A stretch of DNA of 64,000 nucleotides, from contig JALBUN010000006.1 in NCBI GenBank assembly GCA_025174535.1, positions 186,001 through 250,000 of the forward strand. Direction: 5' to 3'. Positions within the stretch are counted from its first letter, which is position 1. The number at the start of each line of letters is the position of its first letter. The notes below the pieces were generated by a model. The model searched no databases. It worked only from the letters and a program-made list of their open reading frames with translations, and had not been told where the DNA came from. The position numbers were made by a program, and so were the translations under genes. Source of the DNA: Cantharellus purpuraceus (taxonomy: Eukaryota > Basidiomycota > Agaricomycetes > Cantharellales > Hydnaceae). Below, piece by piece: positions 24,128-36,420 of this stretch.

Positions 24128-25963
24128 TCACAACTTAGCTTTCAGCCTCTCCTCCTGGGCGCGCACACGCTTCACAAACGTTTCTTTAACATGTCGCCTC
24201 TGTATCTTTCCTGTAGCAGTCTTAGGTATTGTATCGGTCACGATAATCCTGCATTCGATCAGCTTTCCTTGACTTCTCTTCTATGATGCAATAGCACACA
24301 CCTGTCGGGTATCTTAAACTTGGCAATCTTGCCCTCTAGGCCTTTCTTAATACGCTCCTCCGCACCTACAGGCTGTCCGGGCTTGAGCACGACACCGGCC
24401 CAGACGACTTCTCCGTACTTGACATCCTCAACCCCAAAGCACACGGCCTCGGCGACGCTGTCATCGCGTAGTAGGGCAGAGTCTATTTCAAGGGGAGAAA
24501 CCTTTTCCCCACCGCGATTGATGAGTTCTTTCAGACGCCCTGTTAGCTTCAGATGTCCCGACGGCAGGACCAACCCTTGATCTCCCGTTCTAGCGATCCA
24601 CACCATGAGAAAACTGCATCAAGTTTGGAAAAGATCTGTCATTCACCTGAACCATCCACCTTCCCAAAAGCTCTCCTTATTCGCCTTCTCATTGTTCCAG
24701 TAGCCCTTTGTGACATTCGCCCCTCGTACACAGACCTCACCAGTCTCTCCTTGTCGAACGTCCTTTCCACGGTCGTCCCGTACACTTACCTCCACCCCGA
24801 TACCAAAACCGACCGTGCCAGGAACTTGCTTACCAATGACGTTGCTCGTCATTTGATGCGCGGCCTACAAAGTTGGAACACATTAGCACATGGCCACCTT
24901 CATCTGCAGAGCTACTAGCCTCAGTCATTGCATATGCCTCACACACAGGCGCGTGCAGCGTCGCCTCCAGGCGCTCCATTAACACAGGCGGCAAACTGCT
25001 GGAGCAACTCCTAATAAAGCGAATCGGCGGCACGCCCGTCTTAGGAAGAGGTAATTCCAACACGACAGCGTGGATGGTGGGCACAGCGGTGTACCATGTG
25101 CACTTGTGTTTACAAAAGTCTGACCAAAACCGGCTCGCCGAGAAGCGTTCAGGAACCACGACACTCCCGCCGGATCTAAGTGGTGCGAGAAGACCTGCAA
25201 GGAGACCGTGGACATGAAAGAGGGGCATGACCAGGTACGACCTATCGGCGGGCGTGAGAGAATATGTCGCGATGATATTCTTGGTTGTCGTGAGCAGATT
25301 GTGGTGCGTGAGTGGGACAGACTTGGGCCTGGATGTGGTCCCGGAGGTGTGGAGCACGAGGGCTACATCCGAAGGAATGGGGTCGCTGCTGCCCTCAGAA
25401 GCTGGTGTTGGACGCGATGCGGAGGACCCATGAAAGATAACTTGAAACTTTGGTGTTCCCCGAGACACGGAGAATTCAGCCGTGCGAACATCGGACTTTC
25501 TGGCGGCCTCGAGTGCAGCGAGTGCACCCTTGTACTGAGGAGAGGATGTGTCCAGTGAAGACAGCTGTGGAAGGAGAAGTAGCACAGGCTTGGTGTCCCC
25601 AAGGTAAAACTCGACCTCAGAAGCAGAATACAGAGGGTTTAGAGGCGCAGAGATTGCTCTATAGGCGTGGTTAGTGGTGCAGAAAACCACAAGAAACACC
25701 GGCGCTCACCTAGCAATTCCAGTCCCCACGAACCCGATGACGAACTCAACGCTGTTTACCAGGCTCATGGCCACCACGTCCCCGATTTTGACGCCGAGTT
25801 GCTGTAGTGCATCTCGGAAGAGTAGTGCCGAAGACTTGAGCTGAGGATAAGAGAAGGATTGGTTGAGAGGTTCAGGCAAGATGAGCGCAGTGGTAGAACG
25901 TCGAGACCCGTCATCGAGCAGTGTCAGCAGGGTGCTGATCTCTGTGCTTGGCATGTTCTTCAT
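24128..25963 (-). CDS. PCS60: Peroxisomal acyl/oxalyl-CoA synthetase, Pcs60 type
   Basis: Five exons on the minus strand: 25710-25963, 24920-25658, 24647-24864, 24302-24589, 24128-24248, giving 539 aa. It belongs to the AMP-forming acyl-CoA synthetase superfamily: it adenylates a carboxylic acid with ATP and transfers it to CoA; Pcs60-type enzymes act on oxalate. Motifs seen: ATP loop LHTSGTTSRPKSVPL, MPLFHVHGLLAG, EAYAMTEAAHQMTSN, GETGEVCVRG, GWFRTGDQG, GRLKELINRGGEKVSPLEID, and the catalytic-lysine region IPKTATGKIQRR. The C-terminus is AKL, a classical PTS1 peroxisome signal. Intron 2 (24865-24919) starts with GC (GAG|GCTAGT); it is the only choice restoring TEAAHQM. The first in-frame ATG (25963) was taken as start; 25954 is also possible. 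In wood- or litter-decay fungi this could help remove oxalate. Confidence 0.94.
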
Positions 25964-28061
25964 CGCCAAAAACACGGAAGCAACCGTAGAACCCAAAGGC
26001 TTGGCGCCACACGCTTGGCGGAGTTTGCGCTAGGAGCACGTCAAGTCAATTCCGATGGTGCCTACACGCCATGGCCCGGGTTTGTGAATGTCCATGATAG
26101 GACATGCAAAACCAGACGCATGGAAAGTGCACAGAAGCAAGCAGCAGAAGAGAGGTCCGAGCAAGCAGGCTAGAGTTATTGCAAAAGCACAATCATTACC
26201 AACGTCGATAGACAACTCGGAAAACAAACAGAAGATGGGTTGAATCCAGACCTCGCAGCACAGGAATAGAACTTGCGGGTCGGCGATCCAAATTACTTGC
26301 TAGTTCACGTAATTGATGATCCCGTAATATCCGAGTTTGAATCATTGACCATGGCGACGGGAGACTTGGGACTGACCCGTGGCGTGTAGAGATTGCAAAG
26401 TTGCTGTGGTAAAAAAAAAAACAAAAAAAAACAAAAACAAAAATTCGGACTGTTTCAAATTGTGAGGCCGGGTACGTCGACAGGCAGCTTAAAAGAAAGG
26501 GAAACACGGTTGGGCGTAGACCCCATAGCACAGAGACAGAAATTGTAGGTCAACAGGCCGCACCGAATAGAAGCACGTTGAGTATAGACCTCGCAGCTAA
26601 GAGATAGAAGGCCCATGAAGCTCTTGCGACCCAGGCACTTGGTTGTTCGCAATATCAATTCCAAAAGATCCCAGTTCGTATCGAATGCCATGCGTGTACT
26701 GTTGCCAGTAAACAAAGGAATGGATGCAATCTGTGCCGGGTGGATTGCCAACTTTCATACACTGCAGGGAAGACCGAGCCTATCCGATGAACCGCTGCGA
26801 AAAGAGGACTTGTGAGATCAACAAGGTGGACAGGCTGCTTCGTAAAGAAATCGAACCTCAAGTGTAACAACCCACAAAAGAGGACTTGTGCAGTAGGAGA
26901 GGAGGTGGGCAAGCTGCTTGGAAGAGAAAAGGAGACGTCAAGTGTGGACCTCGCAGGAGATAAATGGAGAACCTGTGGATATGCAGGTGCTGGGTGGTTC
27001 ACATAGCTGATTCCGGAAGTATCCGAGTTCCAACCGTTGGCCATGCGTATGTTGATAGTCGAGTTAGAGTAGATAAGCCTTCTGAAACTGGGCCATGGCT
27101 CGTGGCATGTGGAGAGCGCAACTAACGACATTGCGCCAGAAGGTATTATTTAACCCACTGAAGGAAAACATGTGGGTGTCGGTTCGACCGCGCAGTACAG
27201 ATCAGGGTTCGCCAGCGGCCGTGATGCTACTACGCTCTTGGCATTCGCCTACGGATTCCAAAAATAGCCTTGTTCATGTCGCCGGCCACGTGTGTATGCT
27301 GATAGCCAAATTAGAGTTATTAGAGTTAGGAGTGACTTGGAGCAAAGTTTGATGGAAACTCAAAGTTGCCCAATTCACGAAGGGAGCTCTGCTGATCAGT
27401 ATGACTGGGAGGTGGAATCCATTGGCTTTTAAGGACGAAGCCAGTTGTGGCGTTTGCCATGAGAAGTCCCGTGGAAGGAGCATGATAACTAGAACGTTTT
27501 GATGAGTGACGCAGCTGTCATGCGTTAGTTGTACACTGCATTCGCAAGCGTAGAAGACGCAATAGAACTCAGTGTGACACGACTCATGAGACAAGCCAGG
27601 GTCTTTAGTTTGAATAGCATCGAAAACACTGTGGCTTCGATATCAATGTCACGCCTTTTTGCTGTGTTGAGCCTTCAATCGTCGCCTTGTCAATGGTATG
27701 TCCACCAAATCAGTGATATCGCCATCAGCGCTGACTAGAGACATTGTTACCCACCTCCACTTGTAGGGTTCTGTTGGTTTGTTAGATGGTTGGCTGCACA
27801 GCGCGCAAAATGACAGCCTTCTTAGAAGGCTGAGTTCGGCGCCACCGTAACTGCCATAGCAGCTATTAAAATTCGTCATCTTCTTAACATTCCATGCAAC
27901 CACAACTGCCAAACAGATCCTGACGCATCTGTAAGAGCAGACGCTATGGGCAGAGAGAGGGTCACAGTATCAAACACAAGTTTCAAGACATTTCATTATT
28001 ACGGTTTATTTGTGTGCGGACTTACGTTGGGTTCCGTGACTTACGTCAGCCTTTCGTATTC
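25964..28061. other. Intergenic region between divergent genes, largely repeat-derived
   Basis: It separates PCS60 (minus) and TAH18 (plus), so promoters of both should lie near its ends. The middle is filled by decayed tandem repeats (listed separately) and an A-rich run at about 26410-26442. No gene recognised. Confidence 0.55.
26230..27130. repeat. Decayed tandem repeat, unit about 345 bp, three copies
   Basis: Two anchor words recur with matching spacing. AGACCTCGCAG or GGACCTCGCAG occurs near 26250, 26590 and 26946. A second word of the form TATCCGAGTTY-AACC-TTGGCCATGCG occurs near 26328, 26668 and 27019. A further partial copy seems to follow near 27250-27330. Within the third unit a shorter duplication, GAGGACTTGTG followed by GGCTGCTT or AGCTGCTT, occurs at about 26803 and 26880. 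Copies are strongly diverged, so the array is old. Confidence 0.6.
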
Positions 28062-30347
28062 ATGGTTTCCATCGCTTCAACTTCAGCGGAAATAGAGAGA
28101 TCACTACTCATTCTGTATGCCACTGAGACTGGGAATGCATACGACGTGGCACAATGTGTATCGCGGGAAGCCAAGAGGCGACACTTTCAAGTTACCCTTG
28201 CAAGCGTGGACGAGTATCCTGTTGTCAGTGCCAACGCGAAAGGGCCGAAATCGTTTAGCTAAAGTGCTTCAGTAGGCTGATTTTGTGACTGAACCTGTCA
28301 TTGTTTTCGTCGTGTCGACCACTGGATCAGGCGTTGAGCCACGTTCGATGACTGCGATGTGGAAGTTGCTACTTCGCTCTGATCTCCCCCCAGATCTATT
28401 GGAAGGGATGTATTATGCAGTGTTTGGGCTGGGAGACACCGCGTACGAAAAGTTTTGTTGGGCGGCAAAGAAGCTGGCCCGGCGTCTGGAAAGCCTGGGT
28501 GGTAGAGAGATTTGCCCAAGAGGAGAGGGAGATGAGCAACACCCTTTAGGGTGTGTACAATCTACTCTTCATGATGTTTTTCTTACAATTATATGTACAG
28601 AATTGAAGGGGGTCTAGTTCCGTGGATAGACCAGCTGTTTGAATCCCTGCTCTCTCTGTTTCCTCTCCCTCCGGGACTAGATGTAACTCCTGCAGATCGT
28701 TTTCGACCGTCACGAATAACCATAAATCCCCCTCAAGGAAATAAAGTCGAGTATCCAACATCCCGCAATGAAACGGCATCACATTTTGCGACTTTGAAGA
28801 CGAATCGGAGAATAACCTCGGACGATTGGTATCAGGACGTGCGACATATGGAGTTTGAGCTGGACTCACACGTTGAGTACGTTGCATGGCTTCATATTGG
28901 TCAAGGATAATGTAACTTATCCTCTTGTTTTCATGTCAAGAGATATCGGCCAGGAGATGTCGCAGTCATTCATCCTGAAGCACCCGAAGACGACGTTGAC
29001 CAGTTCTTGATACATATGGGGTGGGCTAACGATGCAGATGAGTTGTTGGAGATAAGTGTCAGGCCTGGCGGTGAGACCAGGTTTCAAAGCAAGCTTTGAG
29101 ATATATTTATATAGATTTCCTTCAGAGCAACCTCTTCCGGCCAACGTCCCCCCCATGCTAACGCTTCGTGAAGCATTCAAACGGTATCTTGACATTAATG
29201 CCGTTCCCCGGCGCTCTTTTTTCGACCTCCTACGACATTTCGCTACTGATGAACTAGAACGGGAGAAGCTGGATGAGTTCTGTACTCCTGAGGGGCAGGT
29301 GATTTCATTTTCTTCTATTTGTTCGCCACGGACACCTCATTAACTCCGTATGACACAGGAAGAGCTGTATGACTACTGCCAGCTCGTGCGCCGCACAATA
29401 CGCGAGGTCGTCTCTGAGTTCCGTTCGGCGAAAGTACCTAAGGAATATATTTTTGATCTCTTTCCCCCACTAAGACCAAGACAATTTTCCATAGCAAGCT
29501 CTTCCAAGGTTTTTCCTTTCATCTATCTCGTTTGTCTCGTCTCATATGAAGATAGGTTCATCCTTGTCAAGTTCACCTATGTGTCGCGATCGTTCAATAC
29601 CGTACAAAACTGCGCATACCACGACGTGGTGTTTGCACGAGGTACTTGTCATCTCTCGCGGAAGGTGTGTCTTGCGTCTAGGCAAGCATCATCAGGATCT
29701 GACGTCTGCATAACTAGGTACACGGATACCCATGAGAATTGAAGAGGGACAGATCCGATCTCCAACAGATCCATCCACGCCTATAATATGCGTGGGTCCC
29801 GGGACTGGCATTGCACCTATGCGAGCCCTAATCGAACAGCGGGTGCACGATGGCGCAAAAGGTATGAGTTTGCCTACAAATTTTAGCAGTCGTTAACCCC
29901 ACACGCTTCGACTTCCCTAGAAAACAGCCTGTACTTTGGTTGTCGTTCTGAAAGCAAAGACCAACACTACGGCACTGAATGGGAGGAACGAGTTCGGGCA
30001 GAGACGTTGCGATACCGACTATCGTGTTCTCGTGACGGAGAAGAGGGCACCGCTAAAGTCTATGTTCAGCATCTAATGGAACAGGATGCTAAATTAGTAT
30101 GGGAAATACTGAACAATCGACGAGGGTGCATGTATATTTCTGGGTATGTGATGATTTACCCTGTCCCGATAGGACAGTGTTGACGTGGAGGATTGGATAC
30201 AGATCTTCGAACAAAATGCCTGTAGCGGTTAAGAAAGCGATAGAGCATGCGGCTGTGACTGAGGGGGAGTTGACAGAGGCCGAGGCAAAGGGGTTCGTCA
30301 CCAGACTAGAACGAGAGGGGAGACTGTTCGAGGAATGCTGGAACTAA
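28062..30347 (+). CDS. TAH18: NADPH-dependent diflavin oxidoreductase (Tah18/NDOR1)
   Basis: Ten exons: 28062-28223, 28276-28550, 28601-28876, 28943-29070, 29126-29298, 29359-29508, 29556-29664, 29718-29861, 29921-30143, 30203-30347, giving 594 aa. Tah18 passes electrons from NADPH through FAD and FMN to Dre2 in cytosolic iron-sulfur cluster assembly. Domains in order: flavodoxin-like FMN domain (LLILYATETGNAYDVAQ, VSTTGSG, VFGLGDTAYEKFC), FAD-binding domain with the linker DINAVPRRSFFDLLRHF, FAD motif RPRQFSIASS and RRGVCT, and the NADPH domain (CVGPGTGIAPMRALIEQR, YFGCRSESKD, MYISGSSNKMP) ending in CWN. The aromatic near the C-terminus is the residue that stacks on FAD in this family. ATG 28062 was preferred to upstream in-frame 28014 because the family starts shortly before the FMN loop. 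The intron at 28877-28942 uses the second of two AG sites. Confidence 0.95.
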
Positions 30348-30594
30348 CGCCACATATTTTATTCCTTCTTTTAATTGTTTTTCAATTTGAGATTTGGGGG
30401 AACGTAGGCGATTGATTCGGTCGAAGAGAGCATTTAACATCACTTGCCTGGGTGTGAAAAATTGAAACTCCAGCCTGGCTCCCGTCAACAGCTATATGAG
30501 GTAATGTTTCCGCTCAAACCCAGGCTAAGTGTTGTTGTTTCTTAGCTCTTTGTTGTCTGGAGTCCAAGCAGGATTCCTTTCCCGGATTACCCTG

Positions 30595-33067
30595 ATGCCC
30601 TCTTCTCAACTTGTTCTGGTGCTTTCGATTGTTGCCATCATCTTTCCTGTACCAGCTGTGGCTCGCTCGTGGCCATGGACTCCTTCACCTCGTTCCCCCC
30701 TCTCTGAACAAATCTCAGACTCACGAGGTGGCAAAGAGTCTACATTGTGAAGACTTGCGAAATGGTCCTCACCTTCACCTATTGACAGACATATTGTCTC
30801 AGAACGAGATTAGCGGTTTATTTCTCAACATGCGCACGTATTTTTTAAGTTTCAAAGTATACGCCAATCTAACGGGACATGTAGAGAGTCTCGATTCATA
30901 TTCTCAAAGGCCCGACTGTTTCCGGAATACCGTGGGCATCATCCGCAACCGCTGCGGAGAAACCGATATGACCGAAGCTGAGAGGGTGGGAGGTGAGATT
31001 GCTTCCCCATTGCCCAGACACTACAATGGGTTCACACAGCACTACTCAAAGCGGCGATTTCCATGACCTTGTGTGAACTCGCAACAGCCAAGCATCATTC
31101 CCCGCCTCTCGAGTGTTTCCCTTTTTCTTCCCCACTTGGAGCAGGGAAGGAAGGCATTGATGAAGAGACGCAATCTATTTGTGTTGGGTTTGTAACATTC
31201 TGCAGCTATGGGTTTCCCACATACTTAGTGATGATTGATATGTGGCTGCGGTGTAAAAGGGCCCTTTCCCGAAGTGCGCAGTTCTGGGCAAGCTATTCAG
31301 GGTATCTGCGAGAAGTCCGTGAGTGATTCCCCGAATCCTACGATGTTTAGGAACTCTAAGAAGTCACTCTGTCATCATTAGCTCAACTTTGTTTCGCGTA
31401 CCGCCGGTGGCACGATATTGGTATTCAATTTTAGGCTCGGATCAATGTTCCACACTCACGCTTTGCGGTCATTCCATAGATACTTCCAAGTCGATATATC
31501 TGAATGCGACGTTGGAAAAACTCGCTCTCATCCGTCTTCTCAAGCAACGCGAGATGAGAATGAAGACGCTGATGGATGATTGGGCTGAAAATCTCACAGT
31601 CTGCTTTGTCGAAAGCTTCTTTGTCAATGTACTGAACTCTTCAAACGCAGACTCTCCGTAGTTTCTCGGATGAGCTTCACGGCCAGTTAGACGAGCACTT
31701 CCGTAAGGTAGTCGTTGACATGGATTCGACTGTCTCGAAGGCGAGTCTCCTGTGTGAGCCGAGGTTCAAGACGCTCACGGTGCTTTCCAGTTTCAAGAAA
31801 AACTGGTCGAAGTCTTCAACTCAGCCCAGAAGGCCCATCAGACACAGTTAGACCAGCATACATCTCAGGTATAAGGATTGACCTCATTTATGTTATAAAA
31901 CGAAGCGTTCATACCGCAAATTTCAGTTTCAATCACAACTGCAGCAGGCGGTGGAAATTGTACCAGGCGTTGCTTTTCAAAGTCTTGCTATTGGCTAATG
32001 CTGTAGGAAAGCATGCAAGTTCTTTGCTTCAAGTTGTGTCCTCGATAGATGCTTCGCTTTCCTCTCGAATTCAAAGCATGCATGATGTGGCAATTGGACA
32101 AATGAACAGCCTACTACTGTCCTTGGTGGGCAGCTTACCAGTGCAGAGAAGCAAATCTTATTGATGTAGTGGCAGTCTCGAGTCGATGAGCATTGGAAAC
32201 GGATGAGCCATGATGTGATTAGCCTCACAAAGGGGAGGAAATTCGCTCGCGTTTATTTGTTGTCTTCCGTTTCACTGACCATTGTTACAGAGTGTCCTCA
32301 ACATTGCAGCTCTCACGAACCGCACAGCCGTTCAACTGGAATTGAGTATTGAACAGGCCTTTACCCAGCAGGTATCGACGATTTCTTCAACGATAGGAGA
32401 CCTATACCACTGACACGGTCTTCAGGCAGAAGCCTTCGTTGCTATCCAGAACCTGACACGTTCTGTCAATTTAATATCAACCGTTGCTCAAACCGAGATG
32501 CAACGCCTCAATGAGACTGCTCGCGAACTTCGCGTCCAGTTTTTGCCACCTTTGCATCTCCTCACGCTCTGGTTGAAAAATTGTGCCAAGTTTCTGCTAG
32601 GAGGTGAGTGCGTTGTATCGTGGAATCGCGCTGAAACCGTACTTGCAGTCAATCCTTCAATCTTCGATTATCTGTACCGTCTACCTGTCCTGCAATTTGT
32701 TATTCAACTTCTATCTGTATCATGGTCCCTGTTACAGCTGCTTTGTTCCTTCCTGATGGTATGTCCCCTCGGATCATGTTTATATCGACAATTGGTATGG
32801 GCCACGTCTACTAGAGTATCTTCGTCTTTCGCGCTTCATCCTCCAAGGTACGCTCCGACCGCGTGGAATCGTAAGTTTCTCAGCAAAGTATCCTATGTCC
32901 ACTAACACGTTTCGCCTAGTGGTCAACCAGAACCCCGACCTCGCCTTTCCCCTCGAGCCACGATGCACCCTCCAGTTGGATATACCGGTATATCTCCGTA
33001 TCGCCATCGTGTGTCCCGAATACCGGCACGATTATACATGTCGGCTTCAGCTTCCTCCTTTGGATGA
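30595..33067 (+). CDS. Kar5/Tht1-like nuclear fusion (karyogamy) protein
   Basis: Sixteen small exons: 30595-30727, 30858-30992, 31052-31180, 31229-31318, 31382-31420, 31480-31598, 31651-31740, 31791-31868, 31927-31959, 32012-32125, 32176-32250, 32291-32371, 32426-32603, 32649-32758, 32815-32870, 32920-33067, giving 535 aa. The N-terminus is a hydrophobic signal sequence (LVLVLSIVAIIFPVPAVA). It is followed by the cysteine-bearing domain of the Tht1-like family (RPDCFRN, RCGETDMTEAERV, MTLCELATAKHHSPPLEC, ALSRSAQFWASYSGYLREV), a helical coiled region, and hydrophobic stretches near residues 430-465 likely to span the nuclear envelope. Kar5 proteins act in nuclear envelope fusion after mating. 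Intron 7 (31741-31790) starts with GC. Exon 1 to 2 and the 40-bp intron at 32251-32290 are the least certain joins. The family call rests on the cysteine domain. Confidence 0.82.
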
Positions 33068-33208
33068 TGGGCATTTCCAGAGGGCAATTTCTTGAATGCG
33101 AGTGACTGCAATAACATGAACCTCTACGCAGCAGTAACTGTTCGCAGCTCTATGTCCTCACGCTCGAGCCATGTTAGCTCTCAGTGAGATATATATCGAC
33201 AGTAGTTG

Positions 33209-33814
33209 TCAGGGTGATCTTCGCCAGCTGCCAGCTATACGTGAACGAATCGGCTCCACACAACTTCTTGAAAATGCGGGAGAGAGATACATTGATAGCC
33301 CTATTCTCACAGGCAATAAAGCCTTGTAGCATTCCGTCAGCATTAGTGATTCATCCCAGCCACATGAGCATGACACACGTACTTTCGTGACTCCATATGC
33401 CAATACTGCGTTGGCGACATCTCCTGCAAGGTGGTGGGGCAATGCAGAGTTGCTGTGGGAAGTCTCGGCTTCATCGCTACCCTTTGGCACCTTAGGGAAC
33501 CCAAATACGCCATAACGTTTGCCCACTCTGGCGGCCCAGCGTTCGCCTTCATCAATCCATTGAGATCCCTTCTCTTTTAGCCATTGATGACCCCTGTCCT
33601 CAGATATCTCTCTGCGTAAGGTCGTGACAGCCTGTTCGCCGATGCCAAGGGATCTCGCGATGAAGAATACTGATAGGAGGGGAACGACGGCCGTGGCCTC
33701 GTGCAAGACCGCGAACGATACTATCAAAGAGGGAAGTGGCGTCCCGGTCCTTTTCGATAGGATGTCGAGGGCAGCCCTGTAGGGGCCAAACTTGGACGAT
33801 GACGGCTGCGACAT
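33209..33814 (-). CDS. Small conserved fungal membrane-associated protein, function unknown
   Basis: Two exons on the minus strand: 33383-33814 and 33209-33322, giving 181 aa. It begins MSQPSSSKFGPYRAALDILS and continues RTGTPLPSLIVSFAVLHEAT, AVVPLLSVFFIARSLGIG (hydrophobic, probable membrane helix), WAARVGKRYGVFG, GDVANAVLAYGVTKALLPVR and a C-terminal SRSCVEP segment. This resembles a conserved family of small fungal, probably mitochondrial, proteins (the yeast YNR040W type); I recall the family only loosely. The 60-bp intron (33323-33382) is a multiple of three and has no in-frame stop, so an unspliced message would encode a 201-residue form; the splice is supported by a GTACGT donor, a CTAAT-like branch site and the GVTKALLP junction. 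It converges on the karyogamy gene, 141 bp away. Confidence 0.78.
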   Translation of the reverse strand: MSQPSSSKFGPYRAALDILSKRTGTPLPSLIVSFAVLHEATAVVPLLSVFFIARSLGIGEQAVTTLRREISEDRGHQWLKEKGSQWIDEGERWAARVGKRYGVFGFPKVPKGSDEAETSHSNSALPHHLAGDVANAVLAYGVTKVRVSCSCGWDESLMLTECYKALLPVRIGLSMYLSPAFSRSCVEPIRSRIAGSWRRSP

Positions 33815-35726
33815 ATTGTGCCCGTGTGTACGACGAGCTTGAAGCGCCCAAAGCACTAATATGGTGATTTCCAGTCATTGGCAACGTTTGAGTGGTATGC
33901 AAAACCGGAGGCTTTCAAGACTACCGCATCAATGACTTCTACATTTGCTGTGGAGTGATTATGCTTACAGATCATTGTTCGATCCATGGCGCCCACTGGC
34001 AGAAGGAAATCGTGTGGTGAACCTGTGCATGTGAAGACTTAGATTTCTGCAGCGGTGACCCATATCTTCATCTACACTGTAGAATGAACTCGTCTAGACT
34101 GTTGGAGTCTGTACGGTATGATCCGGGCGTCATAATGCATGAGTAAATATATATTCATGAACAGGCAGAGAATATTGCCTCTCACCTCAATCGCTGTGTG
34201 AGATATATACGACTGAGGAAAGAGGAATAAACCATTAAGTATGTCCGCCAGTGTAGAGAATGGAAAATGGACTGTTATACCCGTGTCGACTAGATATAAT
34301 TGGCCTCCTACAGAGGCAGGATCCGTGAGACCTACGTGCGGCCACCGAACGATTCATGGCATCACACTTAGGCTCGTCAGGCTGGTTTGTCTAAAGATCG
34401 GTCCAAAGACAAGTATTATTATGTTCTCGGCTTCTCGTCACAAGACTTGCCCATACCCTTGTGCTGACTCGAGTTTATAGAGAAGGCAAGTGCTATACAT
34501 GGATGCGCATAGCACGCTCCTCGACATTTTTAATATAAAATAGAACCATTGGTGAAATCACGTCTGGCTCGTCCAGAGGCCATTATAAAGTACATGTTCT
34601 GTATATATAATGCTTACACCCCAATTGACCCCCCTATTCTCGTGTGGCCAAAACTCGATCACTTGAGGCCAAGTCTGGTTGCGGAGGGGTCCAAGAGGTA
34701 ATCCGAGCATTCACTAACGTGTTGCAATCATCCTTACAATCTCGTACGCGGAAACCCCGCCTCGACCACCGGTCAGCACCCACCAATATATATAGAATTC
34801 TTCCCGCACGATGTTATGGTCCCAGGCATAGAAATAGTTGAGGCCCTGAAACGCTAAGCTTGCGTGGTAAATCGCACACACCGATACTGGGCGTCAATAT
34901 GGAGGCGCCTCACAGCATTGCCATAACAGGGTACTCGCCCACCAGCTCACAAGAGTGGTCTTCTGGCGGCGCAACCACTATAAATTCCGTTCATATCCAC
35001 TGAGAGCGCAACGAGAAGTACAGCCCAAGAAAGCGCTCAGTCTGCGCACTTACCTCATCATAATCAGACCCTTGGATTCTGCTTAATGAACCTTTCAAAC
35101 ATCAGATCGGGAAGACATGCGATGCTTGATCTTCCACAAACATGACACTGCTGCCATCACAGAAGGTGATCTAGCGTTGACAACACCGGATTCCGGCCCA
35201 TTGGCATGTCTACAATGTGACAAAGGTATACATGAGGCTGGGCATGGGAGTCCACGTATCTCTCTTGAAATTGAAGCAAGATTGTGGCATGGCCACAATG
35301 GTGGTGGCGATGGTAGAGATGTAATGACAAGAACTGGCAATCATGGAAGGGTGACGTGCTAACTCAGGCGGATTTTGTATGAAAGCCCCCGATCCAAACG
35401 ATTGCGCGCCAAAAAGAATGCAAATATTTAATATTCAAGCATAAAGCCTATAAGCAGCGGTTAGATGTCATAGCGGACATGAAGTCCAGAAGAAATTCAA
35501 AATGCTCGTCTTCGGGCGGCGCTAATGTGAAGGGGAAGCAAGGGTGGCATCTTGAAAAGGGCTCGAATATCTACTGATATTGGAGGATATGGACGCGAAG
35601 AGGGACTAGATATATAAACTTCAGTTGTGCGGGGAGCAACCAACTGTAAATTCAGTAGCTACCTAGATATATAACTACAGGGCTCGCGGTTAATGTAGTT
35701 AGACATGTGAGAATGAAATGGGACGT

Positions 35727-35763
35727 ACACTTCAGTTGTGCGGGGAGCAATCAACTGAAGTGT
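35727..35763. repeat. Perfect 12-bp inverted repeat with 13-base loop; partial sister copy upstream
   Basis: ACACTTCAGTTG (35727-35738) and CAACTGAAGTGT (35752-35763) are exact reverse complements around the loop TGCGGGGAGCAAT. A direct copy, ACTTCAGTTGTGCGGGGAGC, lies at about 35619-35638, 110 bp upstream, with a degraded right arm. This could be a miniature element end or a transcribed hairpin. Nothing else identifies it. Confidence 0.7.
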
Positions 35764-36420
35764 CAAATAGAACGATATTGAACTTATATACTACCGAGTC
35801 AGGTGGGCAAAATAAAATAAGTATCGCCGTACTCGACCGCTATGCATATGTATTTGCGGCTGTTGAACTTTGTGGTACCTCAACTATGCTTCCGTGTTCG
35901 TCGGCCTCGATACTCCAACAGATATTCGACATATATTCGGGGCCAATAGCTAGCTCCCGGGGAGAAGGGTTCTTGAGGATGTAGTTAGAAGAAGATTGAT
36001 GCAAACACTGTGTTGCGTCGCGGAGTCAAATTCCTACAAGTACACTGTTTCCGAAGCGATGAAATGACTGAGGTGAGTTCAATCATCCCACCCATTTGGT
36101 TATGTCGCTCGTAAAGGGCTTTCACCCAGCGCTGACGACTGTTGAGCGTCATTAACTCACTGCCGCATTGGCTGTGTCGCCAAATCTAGATCTGGAGCCT
36201 GCTGTGCACGTGAGTCCTTTGTTTGTATGAGTTCCATGCCGAAACGTCTTTCAAGACAATCAAGAGCGGATGGACAGTTTTGAAAGAATATGGGGCAGTG
36301 GTTATTGATCCACAAACTGTCCAGCTCAGCTCGTAAGATACATCATGCCAGTCCGAAGATTCTCCTGGTTGAACTTTTTATGAACTACAGCAGCCGGATA
36401 TTCAAGAGTGTTAAAGCTAG

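Noticed and set aside
24553..25558. Plus-strand frames of 114-121 codons
   Set aside because: Antisense shadows of the PCS60 exons.
31869..32164. Reading straight through 31960-32011 in the karyogamy gene
   Set aside because: It meets a stop; the GTACCA...GAAAG intron of 52 bp restores the frame and typical intron length.
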